A DNA stretch of 64,000 nucleotides from Oscillospiraceae bacterium (GTDB lineage Bacteria > Bacillota > Clostridia > Oscillospirales > Ruminococcaceae), in NCBI GenBank assembly GCA_018110985.1, contig JAGAWT010000003.1, positions 1-64,000 on the forward strand, in the 5' to 3' direction. Position 1 is the stretch's first letter. Each line of letters begins with the position of its first letter. The position numbers and the translations under genes are program-made. Positions 35,540 through 44,684 of this stretch are shown here, piece by piece. The notes below the pieces were generated by a model. The model was given only the letters and a program-made list of their open reading frames with translations, ran no database searches and had not been told where the DNA came from.

Positions 35540-36742
35540 ATGGACATAAGGATAAAAAACACAAGGATATACACAGATAAAGAAATAGTAAAGGGGGATC
35601 TCTGCATTTCCGGAAACAGGATACTCGCTGTGGGCAGTACCCCCGCAGGCTTTTCGCCCGCCCGTGAGATAGACGGAAAAGACCTTTTTGCGGTGCCGGG
35701 GCTCATAAACTGCCACACCCATTCCTATATGTCGGTATTCAGGAATATAGCTGATGATCTCAGCTTTGATGAATGGCTCTTCGGTGCCATAATGCCCCGT
35801 GAGGATAAGATGACGCCGGAGGACGGGTACGAGGGAGCGCTCATATCATGCAGGGAAATGATCGAAAGCGGCACCACCTGCTTTATGGATATGCATATGT
35901 TCCCCGGTATGACTGCAAAAGCTGCGAAGGAAACGGGGATGCGTGCAGTAATGACAAGGGGGCTCACAGGTCCCGACAGAGAGGATGCGGGCGCCAAACG
36001 CCGCCTTATTGAGCACCTTGAAGAGACGATACAATTTGCGGATACGGAGACTATATCCTTCAGGCTGGGACCCCATGCCATCTACACCTGCGGAGAGGAT
36101 TATCTGCGCTTCCTCATTGAAAAGGCGAAGGAAGTGGGTCAGGGCTTCCACATACACCTGAGCGAATCTCTGAAAGAGGTGGAGGACTGCCAAAGGGAGA
36201 GGGGGATGTCCCCGGTGGAATACCTTGACAGCATAGGCTTTTTTGAGATACCTACCTGTGCCGCCCACTGTGTACACCTTTCGGAAAATGACATGGACAT
36301 ACTTGCAAAGAAAAATGTGAGCGTGATCCACAATCCGAAGAGCAACCTGAAGCTGGCAAACGGCATAGCTCCCATAGCCGGGCTGTTGGAAAGAGGGGTC
36401 AATGTTTGTCTGGGAACGGACAGTCAGGCATCCAACAATGTGCTGAATATGTACAGCGAGATGAACTTTGCAGCCCTGCTGCAAAAGGGCGTCACGGGGG
36501 ATCCCACGGTGCTTCCCGCAAAGGAAGTTATAAGGATGGCGACCGTAAACGGTGCAAAGGCTCTCGGCATAGAAAAGCTGGGTGAGATAAAGGAGGAGTA
36601 TCTGGCGGATATCGCTCTTCTGGATATGGGCAGGACAAATTACCGCCCGGCAAACGATCTTGAGGCAGCCCTTGTCTACTCCTCCAACGGAACTGAGTCC
36701 AAATATGTCATTATAAACGGTGAAGTGGTTTACGAAAAGTAA
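35540..36742 (+). CDS. Amidohydrolase, MtaD/SAH-deaminase type
   Basis: 400 residues. Zinc TIM-barrel signature NCHTHSYM (HxH), FHIHLSES, AHCVHLSE and LGTDSQASNN match 5'-methylthioadenosine/S-adenosylhomocysteine deaminases and related chlorohydrolases. These deaminate the adenine ring of nucleoside by-products. The ATG at 35540 follows GGGAAAGG; a frame to 35456 begins inside MITE copy 3 and is rejected. The gene is bracketed by copies 3 and 4 in the same orientation. A second paralogue lies at 55185. Confidence 0.9.
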   Translation: MDIRIKNTRIYTDKEIVKGDLCISGNRILAVGSTPAGFSPAREIDGKDLFAVPGLINCHTHSYMSVFRNIADDLSFDEWLFGAIMPREDKMTPEDGYEGALISCREMIESGTTCFMDMHMFPGMTAKAAKETGMRAVMTRGLTGPDREDAGAKRRLIEHLEETIQFADTETISFRLGPHAIYTCGEDYLRFLIEKAKEVGQGFHIHLSESLKEVEDCQRERGMSPVEYLDSIGFFEIPTCAAHCVHLSENDMDILAKKNVSVIHNPKSNLKLANGIAPIAGLLERGVNVCLGTDSQASNNVLNMYSEMNFAALLQKGVTGDPTVLPAKEVIRMATVNGAKALGIEKLGEIKEEYLADIALLDMGRTNYRPANDLEAALVYSSNGTESKYVIINGEVVYEK

Positions 36743-36845
36743 TACTAATTTCTGACCGATGTATAGACAAGAAAAAAGCCGCAAATGCTTGAATATAAGG
36801 AATTTGCGGCTTGGAGATTGTCTATACATCGAGGAAGAATTAGTA
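36743..36845 (-). repeat. 103-bp inverted-repeat element (MITE), copy 4
   Basis: Starts TACTAATTTCTG and ends GAATTAGTA, reverse orientation. Flanked by TAA on both sides; the left TAA (36740-36742) is the amidohydrolase stop codon, the right one is 36846-36848. Confidence 0.93.
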
Positions 36846-36868
36846 TAAGGCTGCTGCCGTAAGGTGAC

Positions 36869-36905
36869 AAAAAAAGAACCCCGCAAAGGCTTATCCTTTG
36901 CGGGG
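36869..36905 (-). terminator. Terminator of the wall-repeat protein gene
   Basis: CCCCGCAAAGG pairs with CCTTTGCGGGG around CTTAT; on the minus strand a run of seven Ts follows shortly. It may also stop transcripts coming from the left. Confidence 0.88.
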
Positions 36906-36919
36906 ACGGTGTTTTATCA

Positions 36920-37816
36920 TCATGTACCGTAATTATTGATGGTGTCCATGAAAGCGTAGTAGGAGTCGAAATTGCCTGCGTTCATCTCCTTGGTGATCTG
37001 GGGAGAGAATACCACATACATGCAGGCTCCGCCTATATCCTCGTATACGCCTGCCCACTGGGTGTCGGTGGCGTAGAAGTCCGCAATGCCCTCAACATCC
37101 TTCTGGATGAGCTTGTAGCCGGTCTTGGTCAGAGTCTTGCGGAAATCGGAAACATCGTCCATATCACCGGAAATGGTGCCGTAGCACAGCAGCTTGTCGT
37201 TGCTGCCGAAAACGAACATATCAAGCTTCACATCGTCTTTATCTATGTCATCTATATCCTTTATGGCGATAATGATGTTGTCCTGGGTAATGTGCTCATC
37301 ATACTTGGCTTCTATGATCTTTTCCGCCTCGGAAATGGTCATGCCGAACTTGACCTTTGAGGAAGTAGAGGCCTTTGCCTTGCCTATGAGCTTTCCGTCA
37401 TTTGAGAACTTATAGGACACGCCGTCTATCTTCTTGGTGCCTGTTGCGGCTGCGCCGTTGGAATCAAAATAGTACTTGTTGTCTCCTATCTTGACCCAGC
37501 CCTTGCGCATAACTCCGTCCTTGCCGAAATAGTAGCGCTTTCCGCCGATGGTGAGGAACTTGGTCGCCATCTGACCGTTCTTGGAAGCGATGAAATAGTA
37601 GGTGTCCCCGTCTATCTTCACCTTTCCGGTGAGAGCCTTGCCGTTTTTGTAATAATACTTTTTTCCGTTCTTGGTTACCCAGCCGTCCTTGGCTGCAACG
37701 GAAGCGGTGCTCATGGGCTCATTGCCTGCCGCACCTGCCTGCACGGAGAGAGCCGGGAGAGCGGAAAACGCCATAAGAGCCGCAGAAAGCACGGCTGCTG
37801 CTTTGATCCTTTTCAA
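36920..37816 (-). CDS. Secreted protein with cell-wall-binding (choline/glucan-type) repeats
   Basis: 298 residues. A signal peptide at 1-30 is followed by about five repeats of the GW...G.KYYY...G pattern (GWVTKNGKKYYYKNGK, then YYFIASKNGQMATKF, YYFGKDGVMRKGW, YYFDSNGAAATG), the fold that binds wall choline or glucans. A C-terminal domain of about 125 residues follows that I do not recognise. It is probably an exported surface protein. Expressed from the promoter at 37871-37899. Confidence 0.88.
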   Translation of the reverse strand: MKRIKAAAVLSAALMAFSALPALSVQAGAAGNEPMSTASVAAKDGWVTKNGKKYYYKNGKALTGKVKIDGDTYYFIASKNGQMATKFLTIGGKRYYFGKDGVMRKGWVKIGDNKYYFDSNGAAATGTKKIDGVSYKFSNDGKLIGKAKASTSSKVKFGMTISEAEKIIEAKYDEHITQDNIIIAIKDIDDIDKDDVKLDMFVFGSNDKLLCYGTISGDMDDVSDFRKTLTKTGYKLIQKDVEGIADFYATDTQWAGVYEDIGGACMYVVFSPQITKEMNAGNFDSYYAFMDTINNYGT

Positions 37817-37870
37817 AATATATACCCCTTTCTGTGTGTCACAGAGTCCGGAACGGTACCCTTACAGCTG

Positions 37871-37899
37871 ATTATAACATATTTTTAATACTTATTCAA
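37871..37899 (-). promoter_or_regulatory. Promoter of the wall-repeat protein gene
   Basis: On the minus strand: TTGAAT, 17-bp spacer ending TGT, TATAAT. Confidence 0.75.
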
Positions 37900-38004
37900 T
37901 GGCTTGGAAAGAACTTTCTTTGTACCTTATACCGAATGTTTGACGAAAAAAAGACTGCCTTTATTGTATAATTGCACAAATCAAGATTATTTTTTTGGTT
38001 TTAC

Positions 38005-38033
38005 TTGACAATTTTCTTTCAATATGATAAAAT
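38005..38033 (+). promoter_or_regulatory. Promoter of the secreted Gly/Ser protein gene
   Basis: TTGACA, 17-bp spacer ending TGA, TAAAAT; an almost perfect extended -10 promoter. Confidence 0.85.
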
Positions 38034-38100
38034 ACTTTAAGTAAATAAGATTTTGTGCATCCGTGCAAATTTTAAATCCATAAGAGAGGAATTGATAACT

Positions 38101-38706
38101 ATGAAGTTCTCATTCAAGAAGACTGTAAGCGCAGTTGCAGCTGTTGCTCTTCTCAGCACTTTTGCAGGCTCTGTAGGTGCAGTTGACTACGCTACCAAGA
38201 ATGTTGAGTATCTTGAGGTTTCCGGCAGCGGTTCCGGCGGCGGATCCGGCTCCACAGGTTCTTCCGATCCTGCTTCCACAGGCAAGATCGTAGCTCAGAA
38301 CGTAAGCGCAGGCGCTACCATAAGGATCTCCGACGAAGGCGTTACCCTTACACCTCCTGCTGTTGCAAAGCTCGCAAGAAGCGGCGGTACTCTTACTCTG
38401 AGACAGGCTAACGGCATTGCTGTTGTTCTCAACGGCGAGGCTTTCAAGGGTGTTAAGGGCGCTGTAAAGGTCTCTGTTAAGCTCTCTGTTCGTGAAGGCG
38501 CTGTAAAGGCTGAAGTACTTCTCGAAGGCGAAGAGGATATCAATGTTGCTGACCTTAACCTCAGCATCAAGATCCCCAACAGAGTACTCAAGAAGGCCGG
38601 CATTGCTTCCGCAGCAGCTACTGCAAGCACCGGTACTGTTACCACCAATCCCGGCGGCGGAATCGTTATCTCCGGCATCGAGGATGTAACTATCCTGGTT
38701 CAGTAA
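38101..38706 (+). CDS. Small secreted protein with Gly/Ser linker
   Basis: 201 residues. Signal peptide at 1-24 ends SVGA before VDYATKN; a Gly/Ser linker lies at about 38-58 and the remaining 140 residues are Val/Ala/Lys-rich and likely beta-stranded (GATIRISDEGVTLTPP, GAVKVSVKLSVREGAVKAEVLL). AGAGGA precedes the ATG; the frame to 38053 lacks a site. The strong promoter, dense use of common codons and clean terminator suggest high expression. No family recognised. Confidence 0.8.
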   Translation: MKFSFKKTVSAVAAVALLSTFAGSVGAVDYATKNVEYLEVSGSGSGGGSGSTGSSDPASTGKIVAQNVSAGATIRISDEGVTLTPPAVAKLARSGGTLTLRQANGIAVVLNGEAFKGVKGAVKVSVKLSVREGAVKAEVLLEGEEDINVADLNLSIKIPNRVLKKAGIASAAATASTGTVTTNPGGGIVISGIEDVTILVQ

Positions 38707-38725
38707 GTTTTTAGGAACAAGTTGA

Positions 38726-38757
38726 CCGTTCCCGTCCTGCGGGAACGGTTTTTGTTT
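38726..38757 (+). terminator. Terminator after the secreted protein gene
   Basis: CCGTTCCCG pairs with CGGGAACGG around TCCTG, followed by TTTTTGTTTT. Confidence 0.9.
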
Positions 38758-38768
38758 TATACAGATAT

Positions 38769-39719
38769 ATGGACAGAAAAAAAGTTTTAAGATTACGTTA
38801 TGCTATCCTCATAATAACGGGCATAGTCATTATAGGGCTCATTGCGGCGGTCATAAGGCTGTCATCTGAGCTTGAAAGGACAAAGGCAGCCCTTTTTGAG
38901 GATGAAGAATACATAAGCGCCAAAAATTCAAGGGTCTTTGAGTACCTTGGAGAAAGGGAAAGGGTCTATTCAAAGGATCCCGCTCTGGGGCAGATATGGT
39001 ATCAGCCGCACCCTGAGGTGCCAAAGAGCGAAGTGGATTATTCTGCCGTGGAGACCGACAGCAGCGGATTCAAGACATATTACAGGGACGGGGAGCCGGC
39101 TTCGCTCTTGGGGATAGATGTTTCACGGCACAACGGTGACATAGACTGGGAAAAGGTGGCTGCACAGGGGATATCCTTTGCTATGATAAGAGTAGGCTAC
39201 AGGGGCTACGATAAGGGCATCATACAGGACGATACCCGCTTTGAGGAATACATGAGAGGAGCGGCAGCAGCGGGCATAGATGTGGGAGTGTATTTCTTCT
39301 CACAGGCCGTAAGCACGGAGGAAGCCGAGGAAGAGGCTGACTATGTCCTTTCCCGCATAGAGGGCTACGATATACCCTACCCCGTTGTCTTTGACTGGGA
39401 AGTGTCATCAGGCATATCTCCCCGCACCGAGGATCTGCCTGTGGATACTCTGAATGAATGTGCCAAGGTGTTTTGCAACAAAATTGCAAAGGGCGGCTAT
39501 ATCCCCATGATCTACTTCAACCGTCCCATGGGGCTTTCAAAGTACGATCTCACATATATTTCGGGCTTTGATTTCTGGCTTGCGGAGTATACGGATGAGC
39601 CCCTTTTCCCCTATGATGTCAAGATGTGGCAGTACTGCTCCGACGGCATAATAGATGGCATAGATGAATATGTGGATATAGACATCAGCTTTGTGGACTA
39701 CTCAAAGGAACGCAGATAG
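38769..39719 (+). CDS. Membrane-anchored GH25 lysozyme
   Basis: 316 residues. An N-terminal membrane helix (about 10-30) and an 80-residue linker lead to a GH25 domain from about 115: LGIDVSRHNGDIDWEKV, FAMIRVGYRGY, GVYFFSQAVS, VVFDWE and FWLAEY. The DxE pair in VFDWE is the catalytic site of this muramidase family. It probably remodels peptidoglycan outside the membrane. It starts 15 bp before the MATE gene's region and resembles the GH25 protein at 41347. Confidence 0.9.
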   Translation: MDRKKVLRLRYAILIITGIVIIGLIAAVIRLSSELERTKAALFEDEEYISAKNSRVFEYLGERERVYSKDPALGQIWYQPHPEVPKSEVDYSAVETDSSGFKTYYRDGEPASLLGIDVSRHNGDIDWEKVAAQGISFAMIRVGYRGYDKGIIQDDTRFEEYMRGAAAAGIDVGVYFFSQAVSTEEAEEEADYVLSRIEGYDIPYPVVFDWEVSSGISPRTEDLPVDTLNECAKVFCNKIAKGGYIPMIYFNRPMGLSKYDLTYISGFDFWLAEYTDEPLFPYDVKMWQYCSDGIIDGIDEYVDIDISFVDYSKERR

Positions 39720-39733
39720 AAGGTGCTTTTTGA

Positions 39734-41086
39734 ATGACTAAAAACCTGACAGAGGGGGCACCGCTCCCTCTTATACTGAATTTTGCGGCACCCCTCTTTC
39801 TGGGAAATCTGCTGCAGCAGGCGTATAACCTGTTTGATGCCGCCATAGTGGGGCGTTATCTGGGCTCCGATGCTCTGGCTGCGGTGGGAGCATCAAGCAG
39901 CGTGCAGTTTCTGGTGCTGGGCTTCTGCATAGGCATCTGCACAGGCTTCGGCATACCCTTTGCCACATATTTCGGCGCAAACAAGCTCCGGAGCATGAGA
40001 AGATCGGTTTTCAATGCCATAGTCGTGGCAGTGGGATTTGCTGCAGTGCTCACCGTTTTGTGTACCGTGCTGTGCGATGACATACTCAGGCTGCTCAATT
40101 CCGATGAACGCTACTTCAAGGATGCCTATTCCTATCTTTTCATCATCTTTCTGGGAATACCCTTTACCATATTCTACAACTTCATTTCCGGGATGCTGCG
40201 TGCCGTAGGGGACAGTCGCACTCCCTTTATTTTCCTTGCGGTGTCCACGGTCCTGAACATCCTTCTGGATCTGCTGCTCATAGTGGTGTTTGATGCGGGA
40301 GTGGCAGGGGCTGCCGTGGCAACGGTCGCCTCACAGGGGCTCAGTGCCTTTTCCTGTCTTGTGTACACGGTGAAAAGGCAGCCTGTCCTGAGGATAAAGC
40401 GCTCCGAAATGAGGCTCAATATGAAGGATGTGGCAAACCACTTCATGATGGGGATACCGATGGGTCTCCAGTTCAGTATAACAGCTATCGGCAGTATGTA
40501 TATGCAGTCTGCCATAAATGCTCTCGGGGCTGTGTACACCACAGGCTTCACAGCGGCACTGAAGATAAAATCCCTTATGTTCTCCCCATCCGATGCACTG
40601 GCGGCTGCCATATCCGTCTTTGCGAGCCAGAATGTGGGCGCGGGCAGAGTGGACAGGGCACGAACAGGCATAGGAAAAGGGCTTGTCATAGGGATAATAT
40701 GGGGAATAATTGCGGGGCTCATAATGATATTCGGCGGCAGGGTCATCTCAATGATGTTTATAAGACCTACGGATATACCGGAGCTTGATGCGGCAGGGAA
40801 GTACCTTTACTGCCTGGGCTTTTTCATGTGGCTCATACCCATACTGAACATCACAAGAATGTCTACACAGGGACTGGGCTTTTCGGGAAGGACCATATTT
40901 GCGGGCGTTGCGGAAATGGCTGCAAGGGTGGGGATGGTAAAGTTCTTCGTGCCTTCCTACGGCTTTACTGCCATATGCTTCTGCGATCAGGCAGCATGGA
41001 TACTGGCGGTCATGTATACGCTGCCAATGTGCTTTTACTGCCTTAAAAAGGTGGAGAAAAGGCTGTCATCCGCACAAACTGCATAA
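39734..41086 (+). CDS. MATE-family multidrug/cation exporter
   Basis: 450 residues, twelve predicted helices. LGNLLQQAYNLFDAAIVGRYLG near the start is the classic MatE signature, and the internal repeat is visible around 240-290 (MGIPMGLQFSITAIG). Such proteins export drugs or organic cations using Na+ or H+ gradients; the substrate is unknown. It begins 14 bp after the GH25 gene. Confidence 0.93.
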   Translation: MTKNLTEGAPLPLILNFAAPLFLGNLLQQAYNLFDAAIVGRYLGSDALAAVGASSSVQFLVLGFCIGICTGFGIPFATYFGANKLRSMRRSVFNAIVVAVGFAAVLTVLCTVLCDDILRLLNSDERYFKDAYSYLFIIFLGIPFTIFYNFISGMLRAVGDSRTPFIFLAVSTVLNILLDLLLIVVFDAGVAGAAVATVASQGLSAFSCLVYTVKRQPVLRIKRSEMRLNMKDVANHFMMGIPMGLQFSITAIGSMYMQSAINALGAVYTTGFTAALKIKSLMFSPSDALAAAISVFASQNVGAGRVDRARTGIGKGLVIGIIWGIIAGLIMIFGGRVISMMFIRPTDIPELDAAGKYLYCLGFFMWLIPILNITRMSTQGLGFSGRTIFAGVAEMAARVGMVKFFVPSYGFTAICFCDQAAWILAVMYTLPMCFYCLKKVEKRLSSAQTA

Positions 41087-41145
41087 TAATGTATACGCAG
41101 TCTGCGGGGCTTGCAGCGAATAATATGGGCGGCAGGACGATATAA

Positions 41146-41248
41146 TACTGATCCTTCCTCGATGTATAGACGATCTCCAAGTCGCAGATCCATTATATTA
41201 AAGCATTTGCGACTTGTTTCTTGTCTATACATCGGTAAGAGATCAGTA
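41146..41248 (+). repeat. 103-bp inverted-repeat element (MITE), copy 5
   Basis: Starts TACTGATCCTTCC and ends GATCAGTA, forward orientation. Flanked by TAA on both sides (41143-41145 and 41249-41251). It lies between the MATE gene and the second GH25 gene. Confidence 0.93.
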
Positions 41249-41283
41249 TAAAACAATATACGGTTAAAAATTTTCATAATCCC

Positions 41284-41312
41284 TTGATTATTTTACGAAA
41301 ATGTGATATCAT
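41284..41312 (+). promoter_or_regulatory. Promoter of the second GH25 gene
   Basis: TTGATT, 17-bp spacer ending TGA, TATCAT, just right of MITE copy 5. Confidence 0.65.
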
Positions 41313-41346
41313 TATAGTTGACACCATCTGATGAAAAGGGGAGAGT

Positions 41347-42405
41347 ATGCAGATGAATAAAAATGCGTCGCTGTTGCTTGCTCTTTGCGGGCTGATGGCA
41401 GTCCTGGCAGTTATGTTCGTTTATATATCCTCTCAGAACACCACCCTTAAAAACAGGGTATCAAAGCTTCAGAACGAACTGGTGGAGGAGCAGATGAAAA
41501 GATCCTCCGGAGCTGCACAGGAGCTTTCGGATGAGCCTGCGGTCTCAGAGGCGGCGGCTCCGGAAACTTCTGAAGCCCCCGTTCAGGCAGCCGATACCGG
41601 CAGATTCGAGGAGTTTACCGATGAAAACGGTAATGTGGTGCCCGCTGTTGTCATCTATGATGACGGCACCGACAGGTGGGATTTTCCCGTCATAGAGGGG
41701 GCTGAAAGGTTCAAATATGACTTTTCGGAGCTTTCGGTCCACACAGATGAAAACCTTCACCGTGTGGTCTACGACAAGGACGGGAAAAAGATCTCCAAAT
41801 TCGGCATAGATGTTGCACGTCATCAGGGCGTGATCGACTGGCAGGCTGTGGCGGAGGACGGTGTGGAATTTGCTTTCATCAGAGCAGGCGCAAGGGGATA
41901 CGAAACAGGTGCTTTCCTTGACGACCTCTACTTTGAAGATAATTTCAGAGGTGCAAAGGAAGCAGGTCTTGATGTGGGCGTGTACTTCTTCTCTCAGGCG
42001 CTTGATGCGGAAGAGGGGAGAGAGGAAGCAGAGTATGTCATAGATAAGCTGAGAGCGGGCGGCTTTGAGCCGGATCTTCCCGTGGTCTTTGACTGGGAGA
42101 GGATAACGAGCGGTGAATATGCCCGCACAGATGAGATAGAGGACGGGGAGCTGAACAGCGCCTGCAAGGCATTTTGTGAGGCTGTGAGCGAAGCAGGCTA
42201 CGAACCCGCTTTCTATACCAACATAAGAACAGCTTTCTTTGATTACGATGTTTCGGAGCTGCCCTATACCAAGTGGGTCGCAAATTACGGGAAGACAAAT
42301 CCCTACATTTACGACTATTCCTTCTGGCAGTACTCCGAATCGGGAGTTATAAACGGTATAGATGCATTTGTGGATCTTGATATATGGTTCACGGAAGAAG
42401 AATAA
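41347..42405 (+). CDS. Second membrane-anchored GH25 lysozyme
   Basis: 352 residues. A membrane helix at about 8-28, a coiled-coil-like stretch (NRVSKLQNELVEEQMK) and an Ala/Glu/Pro spacer precede the GH25 domain from about 150: FGIDVARHQGVIDWQAV, FIRAGARGYETG, GVYFFSQALD, VVFDWERI and FWQYSESG. It is a paralogue of the 38769 gene, differing mainly in spacer. GGGGAG upstream could serve the ATG at 41347 or the one at 41353. ldh follows by 15 bp. Confidence 0.9.
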   Translation: MQMNKNASLLLALCGLMAVLAVMFVYISSQNTTLKNRVSKLQNELVEEQMKRSSGAAQELSDEPAVSEAAAPETSEAPVQAADTGRFEEFTDENGNVVPAVVIYDDGTDRWDFPVIEGAERFKYDFSELSVHTDENLHRVVYDKDGKKISKFGIDVARHQGVIDWQAVAEDGVEFAFIRAGARGYETGAFLDDLYFEDNFRGAKEAGLDVGVYFFSQALDAEEGREEAEYVIDKLRAGGFEPDLPVVFDWERITSGEYARTDEIEDGELNSACKAFCEAVSEAGYEPAFYTNIRTAFFDYDVSELPYTKWVANYGKTNPYIYDYSFWQYSESGVINGIDAFVDLDIWFTEEE

Positions 42406-42420
42406 ACGGGAGGTATCATT

Positions 42421-43374
42421 ATGACCGGCATGACAAAGAAGATCGTTCTGGTAGGTACGGGAATGGTAGGCATGAGCTTTGCCTATGCTGCCCTCAATCA
42501 GGGCGTCTGCGATGAACTTGTTCTGTGTGACATCAATAAGGAAAGAGCAGTGGGAGAGGCGATGGATCTGAACCACGGGCTCCCCTTTGCACGCTCCAAT
42601 ATGAAGATATATGCAGGGGATTATTCCGACTGCAAGGATGCGGATATCGTCATAATCGCCGCAGGTGTGGCTCAGAAGGAGGGGGAGACCCGTCTTGACC
42701 TTCTGCAGAGAAACGTAGATGTATTCCGTTCCATCATCACGCCTATCGTAAAGTCCGGCTTCAACGGTATCTTCCTCGTGGCGACCAACCCTGTTGACAT
42801 CATGACAAGAGTAACCTATGAGCTCTCCCGCTTCGGCTCCGGCCGTGTAATAGGCTCAGGCACAACTCTTGACTCTGCAAGGCTCCGCTATCTGCTGGGT
42901 GATTACCTTTCTGTTGACCCCAAGAATGTCCATGCCTATGTTATAGGCGAACACGGGGACAGCGAATTTGTTCCCTTCTCCCAGGCGATAGTTGCCACCA
43001 AGAGCATCATTTCGGTTATACAGGAGGACAGCACCTCCTACAAAATGGAGCACCTCAAGGAGATAGAGGAGCAGGTAAGAACTGCGGCGTACAAGATAAT
43101 ATCCGCAAAGAGGGCTACATACTACGGTATAGGAATGGCTCTTACAAGGATAGTCAAGGCTATACTCAACGACGAGAACTCCATCCTCACCGTGTCCACC
43201 AAACTAAACGGAGAATACGGCATAAACGATGTTTATATAGGTGTTCCCTCGGTAATAGGCAGGAATGGTATCAAGCAGGTGATAGAGCTTAGTCTTACCG
43301 ATGAGGAGACAGAGAAGCTCCACAATTCCGCAAAGATCCTTGCAGACAGCTTTGAAGGCTTGAAGTGCAGATGA
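42421..43374 (+). CDS. ldh: L-lactate dehydrogenase
   Basis: 317 residues. GTGMVGMSFA is the NAD-binding loop, DLNHGLPF and VATNPVD are family segments, and GEHGDSE holds the catalytic His178. QKEGETRLDLL carries the Gln at the substrate loop position typical of lactate rather than malate enzymes. It reduces pyruvate to L-lactate in fermentation. GGGAGGT precedes the ATG. It is likely cotranscribed with the GH25 gene 15 bp upstream, an odd pairing. Confidence 0.93.
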   Translation: MTGMTKKIVLVGTGMVGMSFAYAALNQGVCDELVLCDINKERAVGEAMDLNHGLPFARSNMKIYAGDYSDCKDADIVIIAAGVAQKEGETRLDLLQRNVDVFRSIITPIVKSGFNGIFLVATNPVDIMTRVTYELSRFGSGRVIGSGTTLDSARLRYLLGDYLSVDPKNVHAYVIGEHGDSEFVPFSQAIVATKSIISVIQEDSTSYKMEHLKEIEEQVRTAAYKIISAKRATYYGIGMALTRIVKAILNDENSILTVSTKLNGEYGINDVYIGVPSVIGRNGIKQVIELSLTDEETEKLHNSAKILADSFEGLKCR

Positions 43375-43421
43375 TAAGACGGATCTTACCGTTAAAAATA
43401 ATACAATCGGAGGCAATTTTT

Positions 43422-44144
43422 ATGAAAAAGACAGGCAGGGCAGCGCTTTCGGCAATATTATGCGCTGCTTTGATGAGCGGCTTTTCCGCTGCCGCAGAGG
43501 CAAAGAGCGTTTATAACATGAAGGCTCCGGAGAAAAAGTCCGATTCCTTTGTGCTCACATGGGATGCCCAGGAGGGTGCAGATGCTTACAGGATCTATAA
43601 GTATGATACTGTGGCAGGCAAGTATGTGGTGTACAAGACCGTAGTAAACGAGCAGTGTACCTTTAGCAGTCTGGAACCCGAAACTGCTTACAAGGTGAAG
43701 GTGCGCTCTCTTTACAAGGAAAATGGAAAGTACAAGAAGCTCTCCGAGTCAGGTGCGGTCACTGTAAAGACTAAGAAGGAAGCAAACTGGGTGAATGTGA
43801 ACTCTCCCGAAAAGAACGATCCTTCATATAATGACGGCGGTGCCCTCAGTGCGGACGAAAAGGAGAAGCTGAAAAGGGAGTACAACACAGCATCTTCCGA
43901 GCGCAAGAGGCTTGAATCCTCCATCGCCTCTCTTGAAACGAAGATCAAGAGCACACAGTCCCAGATAGACAAGAAGAACGGTTCTTCCGATCCCAAACTG
44001 GCTGAGGAGCTGTTCAAGCTCAGACAGCAGCTTGAACAGTACAAAGAGGAATACGACACAGCAAAGAGGAACCTCAGTACAGCGGCTGCTCTGGAAAACA
44101 GCCTGAAAACAAAGCTCAGGATAAACGGCGTTTATGTGACATGA
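43422..44144 (+). CDS. Secreted fibronectin-type-III protein with coiled coil
   Basis: 240 residues. Signal peptide at 1-26, one Fn3 domain at about 30-118 (SFVLTWDAQEGADAYRIYKYD, ETAYKVKVRSLY), a short linker, and a coiled coil at about 140-230 rich in Glu, Lys and Leu. The ATG at 43422 follows TCGGAGGC; a frame to 43365 overlaps ldh. Probably a surface or wall-associated structural protein; no enzyme domain. Confidence 0.82.
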   Translation: MKKTGRAALSAILCAALMSGFSAAAEAKSVYNMKAPEKKSDSFVLTWDAQEGADAYRIYKYDTVAGKYVVYKTVVNEQCTFSSLEPETAYKVKVRSLYKENGKYKKLSESGAVTVKTKKEANWVNVNSPEKNDPSYNDGGALSADEKEKLKREYNTASSERKRLESSIASLETKIKSTQSQIDKKNGSSDPKLAEELFKLRQQLEQYKEEYDTAKRNLSTAAALENSLKTKLRINGVYVT

Positions 44145-44146
44145 TG

Positions 44147-44181
44147 AAAAAGCCTGCCATGGTGACCCCATGGCAGGCTTT
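44147..44181. terminator. Bidirectional terminator
   Basis: AAAGCCTGCCATGG pairs perfectly with CCATGGCAGGCTTT, shared by the converging Fn3 and membrane-protein genes. Confidence 0.88.
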
Positions 44182-44198
44182 CACTTTTTTAAGATATT

Positions 44199-44684
44199 TT
44201 ACTTTATTTCCACTATCTGTTCTTTGCTGCCAAGAAACATCCCTATGATAAACACGGCTATGCACATACTGGAAAAGACCACAGCAGCGGTAACAGACTC
44301 CATCCTGCCGAAAATGGGCATATGCTCAAAGGCTGTCTTGCCCAGCAGCTTGCAGTAGTCACCTATCATCTTGGTGTTCATCGCCTGTATGGAGGGGTCG
44401 TTTCTCAGAGTGTCTGCATGGTTGGATATGAGCACAGGGAGCACAAAGTAAAAGGCTGTGAATATGGCAAAGCCCGTCTTTTTGACAAGTCCCCTCATAA
44501 AAGAAGCATACAGCCACATTATAAACGCCATTGCCACCGCTATGGGGTTGAGTATATTCATAATGACGGCAGGCAGATGCTCCTCATAGGACCACAGGCT
44601 CACTACCATCATAGCCATGCAGCAGACTATGGCAGTGGATACGGTGGAAAATTTTTCTTCGTGTCTTTTAAGCTTTTCTATCAT
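44199..44684 (-). CDS. Hypothetical four-helix membrane protein
   Basis: 161 residues with four predicted helices (about 15-35, 40-62, 70-90 and 130-152) and a basic N-terminus. The 90-125 loop contains a HADTLRNDPSIQ stretch. Start overlaps the queH 3' end by 17 bp, with GAGAAGG upstream, so it is translationally linked. No family recognised. Confidence 0.75.
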   Translation of the reverse strand: MIEKLKRHEEKFSTVSTAIVCCMAMMVVSLWSYEEHLPAVIMNILNPIAVAMAFIMWLYASFMRGLVKKTGFAIFTAFYFVLPVLISNHADTLRNDPSIQAMNTKMIGDYCKLLGKTAFEHMPIFGRMESVTAAVVFSSMCIAVFIIGMFLGSKEQIVEIK

